This document shows, in pieces, positions 1 to 11,119 of a stretch of 64,000 bases of DNA. Numbering within the stretch: position 1 is the first letter of the stretch; each line of letters begins with the position of its first letter. The DNA comes from Leptasterias polaris (Eukaryota; Echinodermata; Asteroidea; Forcipulatida; Asteriidae). Made by a program: the position numbers and the translations under genes. The DNA is taken from assembly GCA_037783415.1 (NCBI GenBank), contig JAZGTN010000162.1, forward strand, positions 2,790,001 to 2,854,000. The letters run 5' to 3'. Under the pieces are notes generated by a model. That model saw only the letters and a program-made list of their open reading frames with translations, had not been told where the DNA came from and did no database searches.

Positions 1-1
1 T

Positions 2-3000
2 GAACATGGTGAACTGGATGCGTCATTTTATCCAGTGCTCATTGTGAATAAACCACCAGAGTCTGTTTTGCCATCTGAAGCTGATTTGGAGCCAGGCTCA
101 ATTGCTCAACAGTTTGGCTTTATCAATGCTATTAAATGGGTAACTGTACTGGACTTTTATTCCAAATCCCTGGTGAATGGCCTCTGTAAACTTTACCACG
201 CCGAGCGGATGGTAACCTTACAACAACCCGAGTTATTTAAAGACATTGAGTCGGATGTGGATTTGAGAAACAGTATCGACTTTCCTGAAACAACACTCTG
301 GATTTTTACGAATGGACGGGAAGACGACCCAAGTCTTGAAACCCCTCGGATGAATCTCCAGGACTGGAACAGACAACGTAGCAGAGACGTAGAGGCGTCG
401 ATTAGTTTCTTCTCCAAGCCGTCAGTAATACCTGCAGGCCGTGCCGTCATATTGTTCCTTTTACTATCAGATGATGAAATCGAGATCCTGTGCGACACTT
501 TCAGGAAGATCTCATCTTGTTTCCAAGGCTTGCAGAACATCACTTGTATTGCTGAGGATCAAGAGACGTACGCCAAGTTTGTAAATGGTGTTAGTAAATG
601 GTTCTCTGAAGACGAAATTAACCAGATTAGTGTCGTGGGGTTGAAATGGGAAGAAATCAACCGTATCATGATGCGAATGGAAGGCATCCACCAAACTATG
701 GATCACGAACTGCCTCGTCTAGGAGTTCGACCATGTTTCCTCTCTGACAAACAAAGAGAAGAATGGAATGACATAACAGTTATCTACAAGAACGAATGTG
801 AAAATACAGACATGGATGAATCCAACCCCGGCTACGAAAAATTCGCACAACGCAAGGAGTTAAGTTTTTATCATGGAGAAAAGGTTGACTGGTGGAACTT
901 TGCCCTTGGCGACAAAGCAAGAGGTTGCGGGCATGTACTGAAAAGAAAAGGATTTAGTGAACTCTTGCAAAAGATGAGTAAACCATTGGACAGCCGAAAG
1001 TTCAATGACAGTAAACTTGTCACGGTGACCTTGTTACATGAACCTGGTGCAGGGGGTAGTACCTTGGCTCGTCATGTGTTTTGGGAACTGCACAAAGAGC
1101 ATCGTTGCATTGTAATCAACAGAGTTACTAACAACACTGTCAATCAAATCATAGAGGTTCGACACTATGGTTATGAAAACAAAGATGCAGAGGAGATCCC
1201 TCCCGTATGTGTACTTGTTGAAAACCTAGATGATACAGAGCTTGTTGATCTGATAGCAGAGCTTGAGGAGGTGACAAAGGGCATTGATGTGGGAAACGGT
1301 GCTGTTTGTGTTCTTCTCCACTGCAAACGAAGTGCGATGTCCTTTAAAATTACCCAAGACAGGTCTAATCTCGAGGTTGCGTTGTATCACAAAATGGACG
1401 AAAGTGAAAAGGACAGGTTTCAGCGAAAGTATACTGAATTAGAAAACAAGGAAAAGGTGTTACAGACTGGAGAGTTTAAACCAGATAATCTTCTAGCTTT
1501 CATGGTCATGAAGGAAGAATTCAACCCAGAGTATATCAAAAATGTCGTCTCGCGAATACTTCTTGATGTCAAGAATGAAGAATTTTTGCTCATCAAGTAC
1601 TGTGCATTCTTGAATTCCTACAGACCTGATTCTGTAATACCAACCTCATGCTGTGATTCAATGATGGGTTCTAAATCTCCCGTAATGCACCTGGGAGGCA
1701 TATCTCATCATATCTCGTCACCTCGGCGGCCCTGGGAGAAATTAGTTTCCCCCTCATTTAATATCATGGTGTTAAGACAGGACAACGGAATAAAGATTTT
1801 CCATAAAAACATAGCAGAAGAGGTTCTGCGTCAAATTATGCAGCAGAACGGAAACCAATCCTTGTTTGATGTCACTGCAGAGTTTTTAAACAGTGAGTTA
1901 CTGAAGTCCAAGTCCTACAGTCGACAGAACCTTGTTAGGACAACCCATGACCTACTCATCCGAAGGACCAAGCTGCCAAACGAATTAAAGACAGACTTTT
2001 CTGATCTTATTGAAGCTGCTATACACTCTGAAGGATCACAAGCAGCAATTGAAATACTTAAACTCGGGTTTGAAGTACTTAATGATGCCTTTGTTGCGCA
2101 ACAGGTTGCAAGATTGTATCTCAAAGAGTCAGAGTTTGACGAAGCACGCATTTACGCTGATAAAGCTTTGAAGCTGGATTCAAAAAATGTCTTCTTTTGG
2201 GATACCAAGGGAAGAATCATCAAGAAATACTTGACAAATCTCTCGCAACCATTCTTAGTTGAAAAGCAGGTCATGGAAGATAGCGTTTGCCGCGATTTCA
2301 CATCTATGTCATTCGAAGCTATGGGGATCTTCCGTAAATCTTACGAGGTCTCCAAAGAGAAGATGCAAACTGAATACACAGGTTTATATGCTGAGGTTGA
2401 CGTAGCTTTCAGACTGCTGAAGGTTATTTACACGTGTGTAGAACCATTGAGATCCCATGGTAGCAAAACCCAACGCTCCAAAAATGCTTTGAGTCCACAG
2501 CTTGAGTCTACATTTTGTGGGTTGAAGAAACAATTAGATTTTGTTCTGGCCTTGATGGATGATGTAACTACTTACTACAAAGACGGTTCACATGCACAGG
2601 TGGCTAGAAGGACACTGGAGGAAACAAAAGAGAACCTAAGAAGGTACACAAGTCTGTACACGAAATACTTTGGAGAAACACTGTCGGGTAATTATGGATA
2701 CCCGATTCCCACCAATGCGTTGGAAGAGCGCCGTATCAAAGTCAAACAATTAAAGTGTGACCAATTCCGTGATATTTTTGACCTAGCTCGAGCAAAGAAT
2801 GAGAAAGTTCTTCAACAATCTCTGCAACTGTTAGAGCAGAATTCAAGTGATTACAGCTTTTTTGATTTGAAAACTCAGATACTTATCCACCTGGCTCTGT
2901 CTTCGATGGATAAACCGGTAATGAAAGCTGACGATGTGTATCAGAAGTTCGTTCGACCCCTATTTAAGGAAAGAGACCGGAGTGGCAGTTTCTACCCTCC

Positions 3001-4348
3001 GTTCTTCATGATGATGTTCTTATGGCCAATAGAGGGCGTCGTATCAGACAGAAAAGATAAGAACGACTTGTTTTATTATTCTTCCGAATTGATAAGGCGG
3101 CGAGGAGACTACGACGGCCAAGAGCGAGTGAAACGTCAAGCAAAATACAACATGAAACCCCGGACATACTTCTTCCTTGGTCAAGGTACAGATCTGAGAG
3201 TGTTCGCTCACATCAGCGAACTGCCGCCTGCAGCTCAAAATAGATTTGACAAACACGATAGAGACGGCACATTTTGGCATTCGGATTTTGTCAAAACTAG
3301 GTTGCTCCGTCTGAAGGGTATTCTTGTAAGTTCCACGTATCTAGTTTACCGGTCACCCAAAGGAAAGGATATAAACATCAAGTTAGCCGTGCCATATAAG
3401 AAACGTACTCCCAGCCAAGAGAAGGTGGGGTTTTATCTAGGATTTAGCTGGGTCGGACCAGTTGCTTATGATGTTACCGCAAAAAACCACAAACACGAAG
3501 ATACCTTCCTGCGTTTTCACGAGGCCTACCCGAAACACACTCTGCCAGATGAAACATCAAAAACAGCCAGAAGCTCGGACTCCTTGAGTATCAGCAAACT
3601 GGTGAGAAAACGAGAGGACCTGAATTTGGAGTTACAAACATTAGACCAAAAGGGATCCAAGGTAAGGCATGTAACAATCGTTCACGAAAACTTGCTATAA
3701 CTTGTTTATTTTTGTGTGCCTTTAATTATTTATGAAACCATCTTGCAAAACAACTGCTGTTTTGATGGTAGGCCTATCAGGGCAAATTTTGGCACGATGT
3801 GAACTTAATTCGCACTGGCGTCAAATTTCTTTAGCAAATCGGGAGGTCTGCTATTTTGGATTACTATACGATACATTGCGTTTTTTCAGCACAGTGTTCG
3901 TGATTTTTTCAATATGGGGAGCGATAAAATGGGGCCATCTGAGAAGTGTTTACAGACACCAGCAGCGTAGCGCTCTCCTATTTGAGAAACTTTGGTGTAC
4001 TTTTCCAAAAAACAATAATTACAATATAATGTATTTATACCGTTGAGCTAAAAACATTGTACACCAAGAAGTAGGTTCTTTGGACCAGCTATGTAAAGTT
4101 TGTAATTGGACAAAATAATGCACCGTATTCAGAATCCTACCCTTTATTAACGAAACGTGACCCATAATCAGTGCACTTTGTTTAGAAGTAATATATATAT
4201 ATATATATACCTTTTACTTTTTTCGAAACAGACGAACGAATCCATACACAAAAGACGCGATATCAAACATAAGTTGGTAATAACGGAAGCGGAGCTGAAG
4301 AAAGCTTTACAGAAGCTAGAGGACTCAATTGAAGACGATTTATTGTGA
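2..4348 (+). CDS. SAMD9/SAMD9L-like protein, 3' part (partial at window start)
   Basis: Coding segments 2-3661 and 4232-4348. The frame is open from base 2 with no start codon, so the gene continues upstream; the GTG at 35 is not a credible start. Visible in order: the region preceding the NTPase, with a WIFTNGR block and an FYHGEKVDWWNF block; a P-loop-like EPGAGGSTLAR at about 1039-1071, lacking the usual Walker A lysine; a Walker B-like hydrophobic stretch ending ENLDD near 1200-1235; a TPR-like segment near 2070-2170; and a C-terminal OB-fold-like block, FYLGFSWVGPVAYDV, near 3430-3475. This order matches animal SAMD9/SAMD9L, which are cytoplasmic innate-immune and translation-controlling STAND-type NTPases. 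The N-terminal SAM and AlbA_2 domains would lie outside the window. Donor CAAG|GTAAGG at 3661/3662 and acceptor TTTCGAAACAG at 4231 join in phase 0, replacing 12 codons that would otherwise run to a stop at 3698-3700. Family assignment is confident; orthology to SAMD9 versus SAMD9L is not assignable. Confidence 0.88.
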
Positions 4349-4442
4349 ACCAGAGAGCTTTAAGATGTTTTCTAGCCCTCATCCTCGTTGGAGTTGGACA
4401 TGCTGATGTAAATAACTGTAGTGTACTTGTAGGATTGGTTAG

Positions 4443-4448
4443 AATAAA
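4443..4448 (+). terminator. Poly(A) signal of the SAMD9-like gene
   Basis: AATAAA lies 95 bases after the TGA of the last exon. No AATAAA follows the alternative stop at 3700 before this one, which favours transcripts that reach the 4232-4348 exon. Confidence 0.6.
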
Positions 4449-5166
4449 GAACATCATTGTTTAGTTTCAGTCTAAAAGCTTACTGATTATAAAGCTGAAA
4501 CTAGAACTATTTCTTAATCTGTGAAACATTTCCCTCTGAAATGTCATATTCGAGAAAACTGTATTAGAAATCCTAAACAAAACGCCACAGCTGATTTCAA
4601 CCCAAAATGACAATTACATGATGAAAAGTGTGCATCGTTTTCACTATATTATACTCCTGACTCACACAACGGATGAAGCCCAAATTTTGACGATCGGGTT
4701 TGTTATTTCATGTATTGGTTAATCACACAATACATGAACACTGTCTGTGACTTTATGTCAGCTCTACCAATCCTGTATAATAACTTTAAAGAGGAGGCGG
4801 TACAAGAGAAAGGCCTAATAATGTGTGTTGCGAATTAAGCCCTCAAAAAATCCACTGCTACAAAGTACAAGGCAGTTTAGAACTTGTTTACACTGCAGCC
4901 ACCTTCGTCAGATTCCCTGTATACACAATGCTACTGATAGTTTGAATTCTCAATATAAAAGGGACCAGACTATCGGCCCTTCCAACCTCAGTTTGGTAAC
5001 ATTGATTTGAATGGAATAAAAAACAAAATGGCCACACTGTGATAAAAAGCTATTACGTATAGACACCAGCTCAACAGATTATCCCATACTTCACTAGTAA
5101 CATTGTACCACAACAACGACACAATGTTTGCGGTTACACCATTGTGATTAGGTCTCTCTTATCCCT
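4449..5166. other. Intergenic, nothing recognised
   Basis: AT-rich DNA downstream of the SAMD9-like gene. Only short non-conserved frames are present. I see no repeat structure or RNA gene. Confidence 0.5.
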
Positions 5167-5340
5167 GGGCCCAATTTAGTAGAGCTGCTGCAGCACTAAA
5201 TTGCTTAACAAGTTTCTGCACAGCTAAAATGATCATGAGATATGTCACAGATGTGAAACTATATTTGTTGGCAACCTCATTCTGGTCAGTTGTTGTGCTT
5301 AGCTACTTTTTGTGCTTAAGCAGCTCTGGAAATTGGGCCC
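5167..5340. mobile_element. MITE of the GGGCCCAATTTCATAGAG family
   Basis: A 174 bp element begins GGGCCCAATTTAGTAGAGCT and ends with the inverse, AGCTCTGGAAATTGGGCCC. The interior has the GCTTAAGCA-type motif shared with other copies at 27492-27670, 40634-40777 and 41708-41960. It is non-coding. No clear target-site duplication was found, so the superfamily is open. Confidence 0.75.
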
Positions 5341-5527
5341 AGGTAATCTGTAAGTGCCCTGCATTGTTAGCCCTACATACTTCAACTACTTCTTGCTTCC
5401 AATAGATGACACGGTTCAGAAAACACACCCACTAAAGCTACTGTACTTATAGGCAGCTAGCATTCAGCACATGAAGACTTCATCACGGGTCGTGACGTCA
5501 CTGCGAATGCTAGTTCCAGGACGCACG

Positions 5528-5554
5528 CCCCCCCCCCCCCCCCCCCCCCCCCCC
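5528..5554 (+). repeat. Homopolymer C27 tract
   Basis: Twenty-seven consecutive C. One of about ten long poly-C/poly-G runs in the window, and capable of quadruplex formation on the opposite strand. Confidence 0.95.
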
Positions 5555-5937
5555 GTCTAGTTCTTAAGGTACAATTTCTGTGATAGCTTTTAGGAGGCAA
5601 ACAGTTGACATGATTAGTTAAATATCTGATCGTAATTTAAGCCTTATATGTTTTGTTTTGGGACGTTATTGGTAAACTAAGTAATTTTATACTATAAGTA
5701 ATATTGTTCACTAAATTTAATGTCACAGAATCGTGCGAAGAGCAATGCCTTTAGCCAAGATGTATTGGCCAAGATGTATCTTCTTAAAGGGACACACCGG
5801 CTTCCTTGGGCTATTTTGGCTACAAAATAAACTAAAACATGACTCCAAAGGTCTTCCAGGAATGGAGAAGAACGGTTCCTAAAAGAAACCATCAATTTTG
5901 GTCGTTTTGAGCATTTTTCAAAAAACGAAGGTCACAT

Positions 5938-5973
5938 GGGTTATCCGAACCACTTTTTTGGTTCGGATAACCC
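5938..5973. repeat. Perfect hairpin, 15 bp stem and 6-base loop
   Basis: GGGTTATCCGAACCA is followed by CTTTTT and then its exact reverse complement. It lies 150 bases inside the left end of the TTAA-flanked element, so it is probably part of that element. Confidence 0.9.
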
Positions 5974-6322
5974 TCGTGATCTTCGGAGTTAGTTTTACTT
6001 CCAGCCGTATCAAAATTAATTACTGTACCGAATTCAACTCTGTTTTTTAACAAGAATTCATGAGTATTTGACACACAAAAATACGTATTCAAATTATGGA
6101 TACAAGTTGTAAGTAATAAAAAAAGTCGAACGTAATATTTTATTTCAGAGAGTCCGAGCAACGGAAGCGTGTCTTACAGTGCTCAGCGTGGGGACTAGCT
6201 ACACAAACACAGGGGCACACATGTCGCTTGCGAGCAGAGTATCTCGGCAGTGCTACCTCGACGGAAACCCACTAGCCAAGAGATAGCTGTATAACTGGAA
6301 GCTCATGAACATGTGGGAGGGG

Positions 6323-6440
6323 TATTATTATTATTATTATTTATTTCTCTCCACTTACAATAATAATGAACAAACACAGCTAAAGTATAAAGTAAGAATT
6401 AAACATTAAAAAAAAAAGTGGAGAGGGCAAGGCCGAGGAG
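6323..6440 (-). mobile_element. Possible 3' end of a retroelement with ATT tail
   Basis: On the minus strand the sequence runs through an AATAAATAATAAT stretch into an (ATT)n tail, like the LINE 3' ends elsewhere in this window. No coding sequence remains. The inner boundary is uncertain. Confidence 0.35.
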
Positions 6441-6829
6441 GAAAAATATAATTCCTATTACCATAAGGTTCAGGGAGGGGTAGGGAGCCAGACCACCAAC
6501 TACGTTGTTGTTATTGAGGGTTTGCTAGTCGGTACACCTCGCTGATCGAATCCGTTGTTTCAAAATCGCAACTTTTCAATGCTCTGTGTACGTTCCTTGA
6601 CCCGATTTGTACCGAGTTTCTTGTTAATTAAATAAGATTTATGTCAATACATAGGAATACCACTTTTTATGTTGACGGTACAATTAGTTTAAACAAAATT
6701 TGTGACAAACAATTCCAAAACAACGAGCCCCCCCCAAAAAAAACAAAAAAAAAAAAAAAAAAACGGAGCCCCTGAAGGGACAAGTGAAAAAGAAATTAAA
6801 AATTAAAAGGTGGAAAAAAAAAACTCACT

Positions 6830-7380
6830 CGAAATTTCTATTGCATCCCTCGACACACAAAATTCCAACAAAATCATTTTGTTTCCTCAAAATATTATTA
6901 TTTAATTCGATGAAAATATAATTTTGTCTCACAAAATATTATTTTTCATTTTATGAACGCAGTGTGTTTTTCTAGGTTTCTAGAAAATAGGTTCTCGTTC
7001 CCTTGAACACGCTTTCTTTCCCCCCCCCCCCCCCCCCCAACTACAATTAAGTTCCCTGAAGATACGCATTCGTTTCCTCGAAATATGATTTTGTTCGCAA
7101 GAAATATACTTTTGTTCGCTCGAAATATGCTTTTCTTCCCTAAAGAACGCTTTTTTCCCTCGAAAAGAGATTTCGTTCCCCCCAAAAAGCTTTCGATTCC
7201 TCGAAATATGACTTTGAATTTTTTGCCCGAAATATACTTTCATTCAACCGAAATATGCTTTCGCTCCCTAAAAAAACGCTTTCGTTCTCTGCAGGCAATG
7301 AGATTTTGTTCCCCAGATTTCCTCTTTCGCTCCCTCAAGATAGCTTTTGTTCCCTCAATATAGCTTTCGTTCCCCCTGAA
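6830..7380 (+). repeat. Degenerate tandem array around CGAAATATGCTTTCGTTCCC
   Basis: Roughly 25-30 bp units repeat the theme TTC-CCTCGAAATATG-CTTT-GTTCCCT, best preserved from 7070 to 7375 and decaying leftward to AAAATATTATTTT variants. Open frames on both strands here (rich in FRSLK or ISRNK strings) are by-products of the repeat. A run of 19 C at 7020-7038 interrupts the array. Confidence 0.7.
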
Positions 7381-7814
7381 GTCCAATCACACCAATTTGT
7401 TACATATTCCTTTGTGAGGGGGCGACTTTGCTAGGGGGCGACTTTGTAGTTGGGGACTTTGTAATTGGCGAGTTTGCTGGGGGCGAGTTGACTGGTTTCC
7501 GTGTTCGTTGTTTATACACACTTTCAGATGGATAACGTGGACTGGATCCTCATGCCTTGTCATAGTAAAACACTTACATAAACAGAGCACCAGTCTACTT
7601 GCAACATTGCACAGTATGTATCCCGTAAATTTGACACTGCAACTGCTGGTAAAGCGTATACGGTGGACTTTGAGCGCTTTTGTTTTTTTCGGTAATTTCT
7701 CGTTAATTACGTGATATTTTTGTATACAAAAAATATAAAAAACCATCTTGAAATAATTGTCTTTGATTCAACATGACTAAATTACGTAAACAGGTAACCG
7801 GTGTGTCCCTTTAA

Positions 7815-10098
7815 ACTTCTTCTTCATGCAAATTTTTACTTGATCTCGTTTTGGGGGACACTTTTAAAAACTTTATGTAGTGCATATAACCTTTGATATT
7901 ACTTCCCTTTCCAATTTGTATTTTATCTTTTCTTTCAAAAGTTACGATTGGTTTAATACGATGTGTAATCTTAGCATATCTAGTGAAAAGCCCGGTTTCT
8001 GGCCAAGTCCTTGGTATTAATAGTTTAATAGCAATGGTATTAATAGTTTAATAGCAATTACCGAGTCATGGTGCTTCGAATGTTGTATCGAAAGTCTGTG
8101 AAATTAATTGCATATTATTACGGTATATTTATGTATTATATTCTTTGTGTTTCAAGAGGCAGTGGCGTATGTAAAAAGGGAGATCGGCCAGGGGTATGTG
8201 CCCCCCCCCCCCCAATTGATGTCCGTGCCCCGGGTGCCCCAATTTGTCTGAGCCCTGAATTTATGGTAGAATGCTACATTTTATAAGCTTTAATGTAATA
8301 ATTTCAATGTTTGTGAAAACTATTTTTTCCATTAACACGCATGATAGACAATGTATTCTGTATTTGTTTAAAGGTTAACATGTTCACTTTAGACCTACAC
8401 ATGGCGCTACTAGTACAAGAGAACTGAAAAGTGAAAGGGGGCTCGATGAAGATGAATGCAAACAGCAACTACAGTTTTAATTTGCCGGAAGTGCCCCCCC
8501 TTTAAAATATAGGTGGTAAAATTGTGTACCCCTCCTAAAATGTTACCCTAGTTTGCGGCGCTGCCAGGAGGTTTGCAATGGCTTAAGAATCTAATTCCCC
8601 CCCCCCCAAAAAAAAAAAGTTATACGGGGTTTATTCCACCCCTTGTTTTTTTTTTTTTTTTCTCATGCACTTAAAACACTCTCGAGACAGTGTTCCCAAC
8701 CTACAACCAGAAGGTTTTTGTAATTCAGAAATTCAGAAATTATATGTGTTGTAGGCTACATAATGTAGTCATTAACCCTCAGTTAATAATGTATTTGAAT
8801 TTTAAAATTATATTTCTGTATCTATTTTGTTAAGTAAATAATGTTGGAGCGCCAATGTACACTCCTCGGCGTAGAATAAATAGGCAAGAAAAGTTCTCAA
8901 AGAACAATCTACACTGCAAAGAGTTACCACTAATTGAATATCATGTACATTAAAATTCAGCATTAAAACTACCCACCCATATATGTAGAGGATCTTCCCT
9001 CATTGGAAACATAGTTTTCTTGTACATGTGCTTTTGTCTCTCATTTTAAGTTCCTTTGACATGGTTTAAACAATCCATGTACCGTTCTTGTGATACGGGC
9101 CTAAATACATGTATAATTATGTCTCTACATAAATGTCCAGGGGAGAAATTAACCCAGATCCGGATCCTGTGGGGCCTGCCTGGCCTGTTTGACGGTCAGT
9201 GTGACCCAGAATCTTGAAAAATTCCAGAAATGGGTCAAAATTACGCAGAATCCTCGTTGAAATCCCTTTTTTAAAACCACTTTCCAGGTCAGCATGACCC
9301 GGGGACTGAGGGTCAACCCCTGGGACCCGGAATCCGGGTCATTTCTGACCCGGGATTGTTAGAGTGTAGGCCTATAGGCATGTGCCCTGGGCCTGAGTGA
9401 GTGAGGACCCGAAGCAACTGAGCTGGATATGGGTTCCTCTCAATAACGATGACCAGAATTAAACAAATACGAAATTCGTTTCTTCTTTGTTATAAGTTTG
9501 TTTCGAAAAATGTGCAGTTATTTTTTTAAAAGAAAGTTTCAAAATTATTGGCAAATATTCGATTGCAGAAAAATCAATTGTGTTTATAATATGTTTTGAT
9601 GATGGGCTGTGAGGTATCAATAATCGTAAATAATTTGGGATATATCATTCAAGCATCATTATCAAATTAGAATCTGTATACTATGACGTACCCCCCACCC
9701 CCCCCCCCCCCCCCCCCCCACAATGTAATTTGAATGACGGTTGTTGACGATACTAAATAGAAGCCACAATATACGAACCGACGTATGAAGCCCAATTCTC
9801 CTCCACAACATATAGCGAGATGACTGATTTAAAATGCAGCTCAAAGGGGGTGGGGTGGGGGGGGGGGGGGTAATCCTAATTTCTACAGATACTGCATATT
9901 TTCTGTTAATGATGCTTTGTCTTCTTCCAGCTCATTTCATTTTATTGGGCAGATGTGACCTCCTATGTCCCCTTTATAAATTTTCCTTATATTATTTCTT
10001 TCATAAATTGATTGCTTACGTTAGGCCTACTCATTGACTGAATAACAACATAAAATTCACAAAGACAAGCATTGTCGAATATTAGTCGTTACCTGCAT
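7815..10098. other. Intergenic, no gene recognised
   Basis: Contains several C or G runs (for example 9698-9719 C22 and 9857-9870 G14, which could pair with each other over 140 bases). A segment at 9140-9360 is rich in GGGTCA/TGACCC words and opens with a CAGGGGAGAAATTAACCC terminus typical of degraded hAT-like ends. No convincing exons. Confidence 0.45.
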
Positions 10099-10960
10099 TT
10101 AGTGGTATGTAGGCCTAAATACAACCAATAATTTCCGAGAAATAAAGAAACAAGGCATAAAGAAAGCAAGAAATAACGACACAATGAAATAAAGGGAAAA
10201 TGGACAAAAATAAAGCCTCCTCCAAACAAGCATATAAATCAAGAAATCAAAAACAGACAGAAAGGAACACATAAAGGAAAACGAAAACACACAAATCATT
10301 TTTATTTTATTTTCGTTTCCTATTTCAATCTTTAGACGTACGATGAATAAAATTTGAACAACAGGGTCTGTCAAGACAAAAACAAGTTTACAAAACTGTC
10401 ATCAACAAAGTGACACAATCACACCCCTGTAACACTTAACATTATTATTGTATTATCAACCATTTACAAAATCTAGAAGAACGAAATACGGAAACAAACA
10501 CCACACCCGAAATAATTAAAAAACACAGAAATAGTGACATAATAGAAACATCAATCAACTGTAACATAGTGACATAAAAACATTACAAAATATAAACGTC
10601 AACGTAGATGATATGAAACATCAGAGATAAATAATAGGCCCCCTGCAACTAAGGAAATAACGAAACTAAGGCATAAACAAAATAAACAAATAAAAAGACA
10701 AACAGACCACTGAGTCAGAAAAACACATAGGCCTAATTACAGAAACAATGAAATAGAATACTGAGAAAATACAAAGTTCACCACGGGCAACACGGATATT
10801 CAGAAAGAGAAAATATAGAAAAAAAGACACATTTAAGAAATAAAGAGATAGAGACACAAAGAAATCCAGAAATAAAGAAAAAAGGAAATCAAGTATTATA
10901 CATAAATTCAAACATTTTACAAATTTTAGGAGCACAGAAGCATGGATTACTCAGGCCTTT
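10099..10960 (+). repeat. A-rich low-complexity region
   Basis: About 860 bases are dominated by AAATAAAGAAACA and AAACAAATAAA words. Minus-strand frames translate to F/L/S-rich strings and are compositional artefacts. Two similar halves (about 10120-10230 and 10650-10770) suggest an old duplication. Confidence 0.5.
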
Positions 10961-11119
10961 GTTGGATATTCAACTAAGTCTTGATATAACAAAAAACCTA
11001 CATATCATGCCAAGCATGCATCATTGCCTTTTTACATCCTTCCCAAATATTAAAACACACCCCCAACTTATGCTTCGTAGTCGAGAAAAGGGGCGAAAAG
11101 GGTGAGGGAAGGCGACGCG

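Larger units (their letters stand above)
5788..7810. mobile_element. Non-autonomous DNA transposon with TTAA target site
   Basis: Inverted termini AGGGACACACCGG (5788-5800) and CCGGTGTGTCCCT (7798-7810) are each flanked directly by TTAA (5784-5787 and 7811-7814). TTAA duplication is typical of piggyBac and Kolobok transposons. No transposase frame is visible in the 2.0 kb interior, which holds a perfect hairpin (5938-5973), a retroelement-like ATT tail (6323-6345) and a degenerate tandem array (about 6830-7380). The element is therefore a non-autonomous carrier that collected later insertions. Confidence 0.72.

Noticed and set aside
35..37. Start codon of the SAMD9-like gene at 35
   Set aside because: It is GTG, and the frame is open to the window edge with family-like residues before it.
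6946..7363. Basic repeat proteins on both strands
   Set aside because: By-products of the CGAAATATG tandem array.
10099..10935. Multi-pass membrane protein frames on the minus strand
   Set aside because: F/L/S strings come from A-rich low-complexity DNA, without start context or homology.
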